Assembly: GCF_021168455.1 (NCBI RefSeq)
Contig: NZ_JAJOZR010000012.1
Location: forward strand, 62,001 to 126,000
Source: Ferranicluibacter quercicola
Lineage (GTDB): Bacteria; Pseudomonadota; Alphaproteobacteria; Rhizobiales; Rhizobiaceae
Reading direction: 5' to 3'
DNA: 64,000 nt
Below, piece after piece: positions 34,205 through 45,678 of the stretch; the first letter of the stretch is position 1, and every line of letters starts with the position of its first letter. Under the pieces are notes generated by a model. That model did no database searches. It was given only the letters and a program-made list of their open reading frames with translations, and was not told the DNA's origin. Made by a program: the position numbers and the translations under genes.

Positions 34205-34936
34205 TCAGTCGAAGGCGCTGCCGTCCGCCCGAATGCCAGCCTGCGGAAATGTCTGAACGCCTGCCGAACGCAGCGCTGACACCGCGGATATGACCGCGTC
34301 CTCTCCCATGTCGAGGGTGGATGCGGCATGGCGCACGGCATCGGGATTCAGCAGGTGGTTGAGAATGCCGGCAAGCTTCCGGGCGATATCCCGCCCATAG
34401 GCCTCCTCGGATTTGGCCACGGCCACTTCCGGAAGCGATCCACGAAACTGAACGAGAACGCCGAGATCGACGGCGTCGCGGTAGCCGACGGCGCGATCGT
34501 AGCAACGATCGGCATTCGCAAGCAGCTTTTCGGCAAACATGTCCTCGATCGACAGGGTGGGAACACCGAGAATCGGGTCTCTCTCTCCCGTCAACGCGAT
34601 TCGGGTTTCCCGGACGATCTCGAACTTGATGGGCTGGCCTCGATATTCGAGAAGCATGCGGATCCCGTAGGCGTCCGCCCTCACATCCCGCAGCAACGAC
34701 ACCTCGTCCGAAAAGAGCGCACCCGGACCACCTTCGATGACGGCGTTTCGCAGGTCCCTGTAGCCCGCAGCGCTCGAGCAGAGGAAGTCCAGATCGAGAG
34801 ACCGTCGATACTCGCCAAAGCGCAGAACGATCGCCGTTCCCCCGCCGAACCAGCATTCGGCAGAACGGAGAACGTCATGATTCATCGAAGACAGCACGTC
34901 CGCGATGGCCTGATGTTCGGCGCGGAGATAGCCCAT
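34205..34936 (-). CDS. AbiEii/MenT-like nucleotidyltransferase toxin
   Basis: 243 residues. The nucleotidyltransferase core is GGGTAIVLRFGEYRRSLDLD followed by F, the AbiEii/AbiGii (DUF1814) version of G-G-T-A-L-x(n)-R-x-S-x-D-L-D-F. The later LLEYRGQPIKFEIV gives the third acidic-strand residue, and the helical C-terminal part has GVPTLSIEDMFAEKLLANAD then YRDAVDLGVL. Such proteins are TA toxins that transfer nucleotides onto tRNA or other RNA acceptors. Start and stop with the upstream gene overlap as TGATG, so the two are coupled. It is convergent with smc (14 bases apart). GC is lower than in the neighbours. Confidence 0.82.
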   Translation of the reverse strand: MGYLRAEHQAIADVLSSMNHDVLRSAECWFGGGTAIVLRFGEYRRSLDLDFLCSSAAGYRDLRNAVIEGGPGALFSDEVSLLRDVRADAYGIRMLLEYRGQPIKFEIVRETRIALTGERDPILGVPTLSIEDMFAEKLLANADRCYDRAVGYRDAVDLGVLVQFRGSLPEVAVAKSEEAYGRDIARKLAGILNHLLNPDAVRHAASTLDMGEDAVISAVSALRSAGVQTFPQAGIRADGSAFD

Positions 34937-35157
34937 CAGACCAGCATGCGACCGTGACCGAACGTATCGGTCAGTTCCCGGATCAGCATCGCTTCCTTGT
35001 CCGACAGGCGATCGCGATCGACGAAGCGCCAGTTTCGCTCGTAAAGGGCAAAGACTTCGTCGGCATCGATGGCGCGCAAGGGATCCCTGTTCCAGACGAG
35101 CGTTCGAAGCTCGGGAAAGTCCGCGGGTACGATCTGATGTCCACAACGTTGCGCCAT
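34936..35157 (-). CDS. Small partner (putative antitoxin) of the AbiEii-like toxin
   Basis: 73 residues. Core EVFALYERNWRFVDRDRLSD then KEAMLIRELTDTFGHGRM. I recall similar small proteins next to AbiEii-type nucleotidyltransferases in proteobacteria but know no named family. It has no visible DNA-binding domain. Position (first gene, TGATG overlap with the toxin) is the main ground for calling it an antitoxin. The region from its start to ppdK (35158-35391) carries only promoters. Confidence 0.65.
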   Translation of the reverse strand: MAQRCGHQIVPADFPELRTLVWNRDPLRAIDADEVFALYERNWRFVDRDRLSDKEAMLIRELTDTFGHGRMLV

Positions 35158-35391
35158 GCAGAATTCCTATCAGGAAACAGTGGAAAAATCAAAAAACAAG
35201 AGCGCCGCAGGATGTGTGGACATCACCCACCCACCCCGCAATAATTTTGCTGCAATGCAACAATAATCCCGCATCCGCAGCATTCCTAATCGGGGGCTGA
35301 TGTTGTAGCGTGAAGGGGGAGACGAGGCGGGATGGACCGGAGGTTGCGGGAATGCGGCGCGGACGTCCTGGGCCTCAGGGTGGAGACGGAC

Positions 35392-38067
<2,676 letters not shown>

Positions 38068-38077
38068 CAAAGGGCAT

Positions 38078-38100
38078 GCAACCCGATTTTTCGGGGCTGC
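38078..38100 (+). terminator. Weak hairpin after ppdK
   Basis: GCAACCCGA pairs with TCGGGGCTGC around a short T loop, with one mismatch. It lies 11 bases after the ppdK stop. It lacks a trailing T-run, so this is only a candidate. Confidence 0.35.
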
Positions 38101-38173
38101 ACGCAGGCGATTCATGTCCGCTTAAAGGTTCATCAGTAAGGAATTTTGCAGGGAAAGCTGAAGGACGCGACGG

Positions 38174-39982
38174 ATGAATCAGGGACGGCGAGGTGCACGA
38201 TCGCTCTACTGCAGGTGGCGCAGCGCCTCCCTCGTCGTCGGGGCCGCCCTGATCGGCATGGCGGTGTGGATCGTCGCGCCGTCGGTAAAGGCTTACGTCG
38301 ATGCGGAAAGCAACCTGATCTCCGTTCAGGAGTATGAAGCGATGCTGATCGCGTCGCGCGCGCTCTCGGCCGAGCGGGGCCCGTCCAATGTCCTCATGTC
38401 GGTCGAGGTCGGCTCCGACCCAGCGGCGGCCATCCGCCTGCAGGAATCCCGCCGCGCCACCGACACGGCGCTGGCGGCGATGGACGGGACGACGAACCTG
38501 CCGCTCCCGCCGGGGCTGCTGCGCAGCCTGCGCGACGATCTGGACCTCGCCCGCCGCCGCATCGACGTCATCGCGCGGATGCCGCAGGCGGAGCGCTCCC
38601 TCGATATGCTGACGGACGCGATCACCGATATGTTCGCGATCGTGGACGAGATCCAGCCGACCGTCGCCCTCGCGGCGGAGACGCTGGAAAAGGACAACCC
38701 CGCGCTTGCCGGCAGCGTCTTCACCGCCCTCATCGTCACGGATCTGCGCGAACAGGCGGGGCGTCTGGGCAGCCATATCGTGCCCAGCGTCTCCCGCTCG
38801 CTGCCCATGCCGCCGGCCGCCGTCGACAGGGTCAACCGCACGCAAGGCCATATCGACAAGCTGATGCAGATGCTGGGCCTGCGGCTCGATATGTCCAGAG
38901 GAAATCTGCGCGCCCTGATGGGCGAGGTCCGCCGGCTCTTCATCGGGCGGGGCGTCCGCCTCATGGAGAAGCTGACGCTCGAAGGGCGCGCCGGCGGCCA
39001 CTACAGCATTGCGCCCGCCGGTCTGACGGGCCTCTACGTGCCGACGCTGGTGCCGCTGGAAGAGCTGCGCAAGGCCACCATCGCCCAGATGCTCGCGGAT
39101 ATCGTCCGCAGCCGCGATATCGCCTTCGTCTGGCTTGTCGGCATCGCGGCGGCGACCGTGCTGCTGCTGACGCTGCTGGTCGCGGTCATGCGCCGCCTGT
39201 TCTTCTCCGTTCTGCGCCCGCTGCTGACGGCCCACGAGATGATCGTCGGGCTGGCCGAGGAAAAGCCGACCGAGCGCAACGGCGTGACGGCGGATACGCG
39301 CGAGATCAACGATCTCTTCGACGCGATCGGGCGGCTGGAAGGCCAGCTTGCCGAACGGCGCGATCTGACCGAACGGCTGCGCTTCCAGGCGGAAACCGAT
39401 CCGCTGACCGGTCTCCTCAACCGCGCCCGCTTCCTCGGTCTTGGAGATCTGAGAGTGGCCGCCGTGAGCCACACGACCCCTGCGGACGCGATCCCCGCGC
39501 AGGACAGCGCGGAGGGCCAGCCTGTCGGCGTGCTCTATATCGATCTCGACGGGTTTAAGGCTGTCAACGATACGTTCGGGCACTTTGCGGGCGATCAGCT
39601 CCTGCGCGAAATCGCTTCCCGCCTGTCGAATGCCGTGGGGCCGGAAAGCCTGCTTGCCCGTCTCGGCGGCGACGAATTCGCCATCTGCACGCTCGGGCTC
39701 GACATGGCCGGGCTCGAGGCCTTCGCCACCCATATCCTGCTGCAGTTCAACAAGCCGATCGACATCGGCGGCATACAGGCGCGAGTCGGCGCCAGCATCG
39801 GGCTTGCGCTGATGGCGGACGGGAAGGGGCGCGACGCCGGCGGCGCATCCTTCTCGCTGCTCTGCTGCAATGCCGATATCGCGCTCTACGAGGCCAAGCG
39901 AAGCGGCCGCAACACCTACCGCATCTTCGGCGCCGCGACGGAAAAGCCCGCCTGCGAACTGCGCATGCTGGCGTCCGGCTGA
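38174..39982 (+). CDS. Membrane-bound diguanylate cyclase
   Basis: 602 residues. A transmembrane helix (about 17-38) precedes a large helical periplasmic region (about 45-300; it contains RALSAERGPSNVLMS, distantly like nitrate/nitrite-sensing helices), then a second helix (about 315-340) and a HAMP-like linker (VLRPLLTAHEMIVGLAEEKP). The GGDEF domain (about 405-590) is intact: YIDLDGFKAVNDTFGHFAGD followed by LARLGGDEFAIC. The RxxD inhibitory site five residues upstream of GGDEF is absent (G-P-E-S). It should make c-di-GMP in response to a periplasmic signal; the ligand is unknown. It lies 106 bases after ppdK. Confidence 0.9.
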   Translation: MNQGRRGARSLYCRWRSASLVVGAALIGMAVWIVAPSVKAYVDAESNLISVQEYEAMLIASRALSAERGPSNVLMSVEVGSDPAAAIRLQESRRATDTALAAMDGTTNLPLPPGLLRSLRDDLDLARRRIDVIARMPQAERSLDMLTDAITDMFAIVDEIQPTVALAAETLEKDNPALAGSVFTALIVTDLREQAGRLGSHIVPSVSRSLPMPPAAVDRVNRTQGHIDKLMQMLGLRLDMSRGNLRALMGEVRRLFIGRGVRLMEKLTLEGRAGGHYSIAPAGLTGLYVPTLVPLEELRKATIAQMLADIVRSRDIAFVWLVGIAAATVLLLTLLVAVMRRLFFSVLRPLLTAHEMIVGLAEEKPTERNGVTADTREINDLFDAIGRLEGQLAERRDLTERLRFQAETDPLTGLLNRARFLGLGDLRVAAVSHTTPADAIPAQDSAEGQPVGVLYIDLDGFKAVNDTFGHFAGDQLLREIASRLSNAVGPESLLARLGGDEFAICTLGLDMAGLEAFATHILLQFNKPIDIGGIQARVGASIGLALMADGKGRDAGGASFSLLCCNADIALYEAKRSGRNTYRIFGAATEKPACELRMLASG

Positions 39983-39997
39983 GGCGGCTGCCGCAGC

Positions 39998-40390
39998 CTA
40001 CATCCGCTGGAACACGTCCACGAAGGCCTGGGCAAAACGGGCAAGGCCCATGGTGCGTTCGTCCGGCTTCTCGATGCGGATCGCGGTGCCGTCGGCCTCC
40101 AGGCAGGCGAAGATCGTCTCGCTGCCCGCGCCGTTGTCGCGCGGGATCCGCAGGACGGCGATCCGCACGCAATTCTCGACGAGACCGGAGGCGGGAAGGT
40201 CGAACAGGAACGCCCCCTTGAGATCGGCCGCAGCGGCGCGCACCCTGTCGGAAAAATCGTCGCCGTCCGGCGCGATGCCATCGAGCGACAGTTCCAGCTC
40301 CAACATTTCCATGGTGAATTCGAACTCGCCGCCATCCGGCGTGCTTGATGCGGAGGAGGTTTCGATATCGGCAGAGCGCATGGTCGTCAT
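39998..40390 (-). CDS. Hypothetical protein
   Basis: 130 residues from ATG 40390, or 127 from ATG 40381, which has the better-spaced AGGGA. Acidic N-terminus (DGGEFEFTMEMLELELSLDG), then a small alpha/beta domain with GAFLFDLPASGLVENCVRIA and TIFACLEADGTAIRIEKPDE, ending in a helix FAQAFVDVFQRM. No signal peptide, no recognised motif. It is convergent with the diguanylate cyclase, 15 bases apart. Codon use is like that of the neighbours, so I take it as a real gene. Confidence 0.6.
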   Translation of the reverse strand: MTTMRSADIETSSASSTPDGGEFEFTMEMLELELSLDGIAPDGDDFSDRVRAAAADLKGAFLFDLPASGLVENCVRIAVLRIPRDNGAGSETIFACLEADGTAIRIEKPDERTMGLARFAQAFVDVFQRM

Positions 40391-41068
40391 CCCTTTGCAA
40401 CCGGCCCGAGCCGGTGGAAGCGGGCCCCGCCGCGGTCTGAAAGGCCCAAGGTCGTCGATGATGTCGTTAACAAGAATGGCAATTCTGTGGAGACGCGTCT
40501 CCCGGTTACGGACATTCAGGAAGCGCCCACTAACGCCGCAAGTCCCGAAAGGTTCCCGATCGGGCGGAGACGTGGGCGGACAGGCGTGCGGAACGCCCGC
40601 CGCCCGGTTGCGTCGCCGCGGGACTGAGCCTTGGAGGGGCGGCGACAGGCGATGGTCATGAGAGCAGCCCGGACAGGCGCCGTCCGAGGGGCCGGGCAGG
40701 GGTTGGCCCGCCGGCGACGCTGTCCGGCGGGTTTCCATCGGTGAGACTTGGTGTAAGAGACTGTTTTAAGACGTGGAGGGTCGATCCGGCGGGTTGCCGG
40801 ACAGCCTCTCCGGCGGACTGCGGTCGACCGGGATCGGCCGAGAGACGAAACCGTCCGGCGTCGATCGCCCGTCGGGGTGGCCTTGGCGCAGCATGACGGC
40901 GGCGCGGCGCTCCGGCGTAAGTCAAAGGTAAGGGAAATCGATTATCCCGGAGAGACCAACGACGACACGCATGCAGAGTCTGGCCGGTTTGCAGCGAACC
41001 GTGCAGTCTCTCAGACGAGGTGACGGCGCATCGGCCGCACGAAGGCAGAGACAGAGGTTCGGCCGGCA
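40391..41068. other. Long intergenic region without a supported gene
   Basis: Open frames exist on both strands but none has a ribosome site plus protein-like composition. The stretch contains several short direct and inverted copies of TCCGGCGG (for example near 40723, 40785 and 40817). It must hold the promoters of the divergent genes at 40390 and 41069. Confidence 0.4.
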
Positions 41069-42052
41069 ATGATCACCTATGAGCGCCCGATATCCTACGC
41101 CGCCCGCTGGGCGCGGCACGTGGCGCGGCTCGCTTTCGTCCTGTTCGTCCTGTCGCTTGCGGCCCATCGGTTCGGCTCGCTCTCCAGCACGCTCTTCGTT
41201 ACGCTCGCCCTCGTCAGTGCCGGGCTGGCGCTGCTGGCCGTCATCCTCGCCGCCATCGGCTTCGTCCGCCTCTGGCAGGTGGCGGCGGTCGCCGGCATCG
41301 CCTCCACCATGGCCTTGCTCTATGCGTCCCTGCCGCTTGCCGCCGCCGGCCTCGTCCTGTCGCAGCTGGTGGCAAAGCCCGCCATCACCGATGTCTCCAC
41401 GGATCTGGCAACGCCGCCGCCCTTCATCCGCGACCGGCCGCTCGAAACCGGCTGGCTGACGCCGTCCGCTGCCGTCGTCGCCGACCGGCAGGCACAGGCA
41501 CGCGCCTATCCCGCCCTCACCGGACGCCGCTACGACGGTGCGCTCGACCGGGTGCTGACCGGCGTGCGCACGGTGGCCGACCAGTCGGGCATCGCCATCG
41601 TCGCGGAAGAGGGGCTCGAAAATGCCGAGCCCGATTTCGAGGATCTCGCCCTGCGGCCCGAGCCTCCGGCCGAACCGCCCGGCACCGCCACCGGCAAGGC
41701 CACGAGCAAGATTGCAGGCCGGACACCGGCGGGAAAAGGCGGCCGCATCACCCCCGCTGCGCGCGATCCGGGGCCGGTTCCCATTCCGCTCTCGCGGCCG
41801 CAGCCGGATGCCGCGCCCCTGCCGCCCGGCCGCAAGGCCGGCGACATCCTCCTGCAGGGCGAAAGCCGCAGCCGCATCGCCGGCTTCCGCTTCGACCTCG
41901 TCATCCGCCTGCGCGAGGAATCCGAAACCACCTTCGTCGATATCCGCGTCGCCTCCCGCCTCGGCCCCCACGACCTCGGCCTCGACGCCGCCGTGGCCGA
42001 ACGCTTCCTCCACGCGCTCGACGCCGAGCTTCTGGGCATTGCGGGCGACTGA
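41069..42052 (+). CDS. DUF1499 family membrane protein
   Basis: 327 residues. Three N-terminal transmembrane helices (about 15-35, 40-65, 70-95), then a soluble DUF1499-type domain (about 115-320) with FIRDRPLETGWLTPSAAVVA, YPALTGRRYDG and, after a Pro/Gly/Lys-rich insert (about 195-260), RIAGFRFDLVIRLREESETT followed by FVDIRVASRLGPHDLGLDA. DUF1499 proteins are common in proteobacteria and chloroplasts; their function is unknown. The proline-rich insert seems to split the domain. Confidence 0.85.
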   Translation: MITYERPISYAARWARHVARLAFVLFVLSLAAHRFGSLSSTLFVTLALVSAGLALLAVILAAIGFVRLWQVAAVAGIASTMALLYASLPLAAAGLVLSQLVAKPAITDVSTDLATPPPFIRDRPLETGWLTPSAAVVADRQAQARAYPALTGRRYDGALDRVLTGVRTVADQSGIAIVAEEGLENAEPDFEDLALRPEPPAEPPGTATGKATSKIAGRTPAGKGGRITPAARDPGPVPIPLSRPQPDAAPLPPGRKAGDILLQGESRSRIAGFRFDLVIRLREESETTFVDIRVASRLGPHDLGLDAAVAERFLHALDAELLGIAGD

Positions 42053-42188
42053 AACAGAATTCTGTGCCCCCGTGCCCCTGTCATCCGGCCTTCCGCGACC
42101 GGACCTCCGTCAGAACAGCAACCATCTCGCCCACTGAAGATGGTGCGCGGCATGGCGCCCCGTCGCTTGAGGAATGACGGGTCGGCGA

Positions 42189-43139
42189 TTAAGCCGACCG
42201 GTCATGCTCCGCCAGCCGGTAGCGCCCCGACAAGGCGGGCGGGCCATCCGTGATCACGAGGCCCCGCTCCACCAGGTCCTCCAGATGCGCGAGCACCGAC
42301 AGGGCGGCCGCCCCGTGCAGCCGGGGATCCGTCGAGGCATAGAGCGCCTGCACGATCTCGGAAATCCCAGAGTCGCCGCGACGGATGCGCTCCAGCACGC
42401 CGCGCTCGCGCATGCGCCGGTGGGCGCGCAGGCCGCGCAGGAATTTCGCGGGCTCCGTCACCGGTCCGCCATGGCCGGGCAGATAGAGCCGGTCGTCGCG
42501 CGCCAGCATTGTATCGAGCGAGGCCATATAGTCGCGCATCGCACCATCCGGCGGCGCGACGATGCTGGTCGCCCAGGCCATGACATGGTCGGCGGAGAAG
42601 ACGATGCCGGTGTCCTCGAGCGCGAAGGAGAGATGGTTCGCCGTGTGCCCCGGCGTGGCGAGCGCCGTCAGCGCCCAGCCGTCGCCGGCCACCGTCGCGC
42701 CGTCGGCCAGCACCAGATCGGGCGCGAAGTCCATGTCGGAACTTTCCGAAAACGGATTGATCTCGCCGTCATGCAGCGGCCGGGACGGCCGGTGCGGCCC
42801 TTCCGCCGCGATCACCCCGCCCACCCGGGCCTGCAGAACCCGGGCAAGCGGCGCATGGTCGCGATGCGTATGGCTGACGAGGATATGGCTGACGGGCCGC
42901 CCGTCGATGGCCCGCAGCAGCGCCTCCAGATGGTCGTCGTCCAGCGGGCCGGGATCGATCACCGCGAGCGTGCGCTCGCCGACGAGATAGCTGTTCGTGC
43001 CGTGAAAGGTGAACGGGCCCGGATTGTTCACCGTGATCCGCCGCACGCCGGCGGCAACGGTGATGGCCTGCCCGTGCGCCGGCTCGAAGGCGCGCTCGAA
43101 ATGCGGCTCTTCCTCGCTGTCCGGAGGGGCGCCGCTCAC
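42189..43139 (-). CDS. MBL-fold metallo-hydrolase (LACTB2-like)
   Basis: 316 residues from a GTG at 43139. The metallo-beta-lactamase fold shows H-x-H-x-D-H in LVSHTHRDHAPLARVL, then the third histidine in TPGHTANHLSF and the bridging Asp in FSADHVMAWA, with a later LPGHGGPV. A C-terminal winged-helix-like domain (about 255-316: RRMRERGVLERIRRGDSGIS, ALSVLAHLEDLVERGLV) is typical of the LACTB2/MBL branch, which includes RNases and thioesterases. Start and upstream stop overlap as GTGA, so it is coupled with the gene at 43136-43492. Confidence 0.9.
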   Translation of the reverse strand: MSGAPPDSEEEPHFERAFEPAHGQAITVAAGVRRITVNNPGPFTFHGTNSYLVGERTLAVIDPGPLDDDHLEALLRAIDGRPVSHILVSHTHRDHAPLARVLQARVGGVIAAEGPHRPSRPLHDGEINPFSESSDMDFAPDLVLADGATVAGDGWALTALATPGHTANHLSFALEDTGIVFSADHVMAWATSIVAPPDGAMRDYMASLDTMLARDDRLYLPGHGGPVTEPAKFLRGLRAHRRMRERGVLERIRRGDSGISEIVQALYASTDPRLHGAAALSVLAHLEDLVERGLVITDGPPALSGRYRLAEHDRSA

Positions 43140-43492
43140 GTCCGTTCGATCTCGATGAAGCGCCTGGGTGTGGCGCCGGCACTGGCGACAATGTGCCCCA
43201 CCCCGGCGTCGCGCCATAAGACCGCGCCCTCGGCGACATCCACCGCCCGCGCGCTTTGCGCACTTTCGATCCGGAGCCGCCAATCCGTCATCGGCACGTC
43301 GAGAGAGCCGAGCCCGCGCGCAGGATGCCCCGTCTCGGCCTCCATCGCGGCCCAAGTCTCGACCCGCATCTCAGCTCCCGTCTCGACCCAGGTCTCGAAC
43401 CCGCGCACGAAATCCCGCGGCGTCACGCGCCTGAAAGCACCGTCGCCGATCGCCATCGGCCGCGCCGGCCTCCAAGCCCGATATCCCGCCAT
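43136..43492 (-). CDS. Hypothetical protein, coupled with MBL-fold hydrolase
   Basis: 118 residues. The start ATG at 43492 has a strong AAGGAGA five bases upstream, which argues that the gene is real; codons further upstream in this frame are not protein-like. No family recognised. Features: Arg/Trp-rich N-terminus (AGYRAWRPARPMA), a Thr/Glu/Met-rich middle in which E-T-W recurs, and a beta-rich C-terminus (MTDWRLRIESAQSARAVDVA, GVGHIVASAGATPRRFIEIE). It ends in a GTGA overlap with the hydrolase and probably serves the same pathway. Confidence 0.65.
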   Translation of the reverse strand: MAGYRAWRPARPMAIGDGAFRRVTPRDFVRGFETWVETGAEMRVETWAAMEAETGHPARGLGSLDVPMTDWRLRIESAQSARAVDVAEGAVLWRDAGVGHIVASAGATPRRFIEIERT

Positions 43493-43739
43493 CCGTCTCT
43501 CCTTAAGACGACGCCCGCACCGCACACGCGCGTCACCCCCGACCCTAGCCCAAAAATCTCCGAACCGAAATCGCCACCCCGACAAAGAGAGAGCCCAGCA
43601 ACGAAAGAGCCCCTGACAACCAGAGTGCCCGGACAACCAGAGCCTCGACAAACAGCGCCCCCGGCAAAGCACACCCGACCAAGGCAAGCCCGCCAAAACC
43701 CGCCCTTCGGACAAACTGACCACCAAGCAAACTTACCCG
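43493..43739. other. Strand-asymmetric non-coding stretch
   Basis: No gene supported. The plus strand is poor in T and rich in A and C with repeated GACAA words, an unusual composition for this window. It separates the hypothetical gene from the tRNA promoter. Confidence 0.4.
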
Positions 43740-43768
43740 TTGTCCCCGCCCTCGCGCTTTGCTATCAG
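43740..43768 (+). promoter_or_regulatory. Putative tRNA-Gln promoter
   Basis: TTGTCC (43740-43745), 17 bases, TATCAG (43763-43768), then 36 bases to the tRNA. The boxes resemble the housekeeping sigma-70 promoters of rhizobial tRNA genes. Confidence 0.5.
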
Positions 43769-43804
43769 CCCAACACCCGGACATCACCGCACCCGGGCCG
43801 GCAA

Positions 43805-43879
43805 TGGGGCGTCGCCAAGCGGTAAGGCACCGGTTTTTGGTACCGGCATTCCCAGGTTCGAATCCTGGCGCCCCAGCCA
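43805..43879 (+). tRNA. tRNA-Gln (anticodon UUG)
   Basis: Full cloverleaf of 75 bases with encoded CCA. Acceptor TGGGGCG pairs with CGCCCCA; the D-arm contains GCCAAGCGGTAAGGC; the anticodon stem CCGGT / ACCGG encloses loop TTTTGGT with anticodon TTG; the T-arm CCAGG TTCGAAT CCTGG is perfect. It reads CAA glutamine codons (CAG by wobble). It sits immediately before the glycan cassette, a typical integration position for foreign DNA. Confidence 0.97.
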
Positions 43880-44074
43880 GCAAGGCTTTAAAAAATTTAG
43901 TCCAGCCTCACGCCCTCCGTCTCGTGCGATGCCGCGGCGAAGTCCGTTGCTCGCCGGCATCGCGCGGTTCCAGTCTGACGACAGATTGCCGGGGTAGGGA
44001 AGAGGTCTGCAGGACGCGGCATCCGGTTCCGTTCGGGTGGGGGATGGGATGATGATCGGTGGGACTGGGGTGAT

Positions 44075-44923
44075 ATGAGCAGGCTTCTTTTCTCTCTTCC
44101 GGTGCACGAGCGGCCGGACATCGTCCGCGAGCAGATCCGGAACATCGACTATTTCTGCCCCGGCTCGGTCATCTGCCTGCATGTGTCCGCGATCGCGCTT
44201 GGCGAAAAGGAGACGTTTCGGGCGCTGTGTGCGGCGGACAACGTCCTGATCAATCCGCAGTCGCATGAAACCCTCTGGTCGGCCGGGATCATGCACGCCC
44301 ATATCAGCAATTTTCTCTATGCAATGGAGGCGGATGTCGCCTTCGACAAGATCGTGCTGATCTCCTCCAACGAGCTGCTGGTGAAGCCGGGGCTTGCCGA
44401 TTATGTCGGGGCTTACGACATCGGGTCTCAGATGGAGGTCTTCGATACGTCGAACGACTGGGGCGTGTTTCGCCAGGACTATCTCCACACGCCCGCCATG
44501 CAGGGGTTTCTCTCGGCCCTCGGCCTGCCGCTCTTCTTCGGCGGGCAGGCGGAGGGCCAGTTTGCCAGCCGGCGCATCTTCTCCCAGCTGGCCCGGGCCT
44601 TTACCGATCATTTTCCCATGGGCCCGATCGGTTTTCCGATCGAGGAGGTCATTCTGCCGACCTTCGCCGCGCGCTTCGCGATGACCGGCGTCACGGTCGG
44701 CCTGCCGATCACGCTCTGCAACTACTGCAACAATCTCGAGATGAACGCCGACACGGTCGACACGGTGCGCAAGGGCAAAGGCGCCGTCTTCGCGCGCCGC
44801 ATCCCCCGCGCGCTGCGCTCGCCGCATATCGGCGCATCGGTCCTCGACACCGTCTTCAGCGTCAAGCGCGTCCCCCGCGAGGCCTGCGCGCTGCGCGATT
44901 ACATCAACGGTCTTATGGTGTAG
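44075..44923 (+). CDS. Putative glycosyltransferase (GT14/core-2-like)
   Basis: 282 residues, cytosolic, no signal peptide. No sure family match. The order of elements resembles core-2/I-branching-type GT14 glycosyltransferases: LLFSLPVHERPDIVREQIRN (N-terminal strand and helix), SVICLHVSAIA, the W-S-A-G-I-M-H-A-H segment, and FDKIVLISSNELLVKPG, which stands where GT14 enzymes have their LLSGxDxPL motif. The C-terminal LCNYCNNLEMNADTVDTVRK is unusual. A GGGGTGAT site precedes ATG 44075. It is convergent with the four-gene nucleotidyltransferase operon, which suggests a shared glycan function. Confidence 0.5.
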   Translation: MSRLLFSLPVHERPDIVREQIRNIDYFCPGSVICLHVSAIALGEKETFRALCAADNVLINPQSHETLWSAGIMHAHISNFLYAMEADVAFDKIVLISSNELLVKPGLADYVGAYDIGSQMEVFDTSNDWGVFRQDYLHTPAMQGFLSALGLPLFFGGQAEGQFASRRIFSQLARAFTDHFPMGPIGFPIEEVILPTFAARFAMTGVTVGLPITLCNYCNNLEMNADTVDTVRKGKGAVFARRIPRALRSPHIGASVLDTVFSVKRVPREACALRDYINGLMV

Positions 44924-44982
44924 CGGCGGCGGGGCCTGTCTGACGATCTGCACATTGCAGGCGGATGTCACAGAAACGCCCG

Positions 44983-45678
44983 TCACGCGTCGTGAAAGAT
45001 TTTGCCTGCGGGGCGACAGTCCCGGATATGCGGCGCAATAACGGAATGTCCGTCCGCGATGACGCCGTTGATCATCGGGCAGATGAACAGGCTGCCTTTA
45101 TGGGCGAGTTCGTCGCGGTGGGCGATGCTGTGGGCACTGGCTCCCAGAAAGATTTCGATATTCCGGAACATATAGACGCCGGCCGAGGCATGGCCCGAGA
45201 TCACCTGCTTTTCGCGCGCCCCGGTGACGAGCCCGTCGCTGATCGTCAGATAGCTGTAGCACGGCTCGCTTGAGGCAAAGACGGGAACGATGGCTCCGTA
45301 TGCGCCTTGGGCGAACAGCGCGGCGGGATCGGCCGGACCTTCGTGAAAGAGAACGTCGGCGAGATCGACGATGAGCGGTTCATCCGCCGGTACGAGAGCC
45401 GTCGCGGCAAGACAGGAAAACAGGGCGCCGGCGCTTAGATGCGACAGCGTGACGATTCGGCATCCGGGCCAGGCGTCCTTCAGGAAGGCGACGAGATCGA
45501 GGTGCGCCGTCGTCTCGCGGACGACGAAGACATAGTCGCTCGGCGCTAGCAGGGACGCCCAGGCGCGCGGCCGCAGCGCGGCCTCGATGAGGGGTGTTCC
45601 CTCATGATTCACCAGCGGCCGAAGGCCGTGTCTCTCGCTCCACAAATCCGGGCCGGCCAGCGGCACGATGCACTTCAT
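44983..45678 (-). CDS. Nucleotidyltransferase-like protein (degenerate, single domain)
   Basis: 231 residues. It resembles the domains of the gene before it: MKCIVPLAGPDLWSERHGLR then PLVNHEGTPLIEAAL at the N-terminus, LIVDLADVLFHEG where sugar nucleotidyltransferases have their metal-binding aspartate, YSYLTISDGLVTGAREKQ, HASAGVYMFRN and FICPMINGVI. The glycine-rich G-x-G-x-R loop is lost (A-G-P-D-L-W), so catalysis is doubtful. Start ATG overlaps the upstream stop as ATGA. It could be a regulatory or binding subunit. Confidence 0.7.
   Translation of the reverse strand: MKCIVPLAGPDLWSERHGLRPLVNHEGTPLIEAALRPRAWASLLAPSDYVFVVRETTAHLDLVAFLKDAWPGCRIVTLSHLSAGALFSCLAATALVPADEPLIVDLADVLFHEGPADPAALFAQGAYGAIVPVFASSEPCYSYLTISDGLVTGAREKQVISGHASAGVYMFRNIEIFLGASAHSIAHRDELAHKGSLFICPMINGVIADGHSVIAPHIRDCRPAGKIFHDA

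Noticed and set aside
43493..43726. N-terminal extension of the hypothetical gene at 43136-43492
   Set aside because: The strong AAGGAGA site is at 43492. The upstream part is Gly/Val/Arg/Ser-rich, not protein-like, and runs through the strand-asymmetric spacer.
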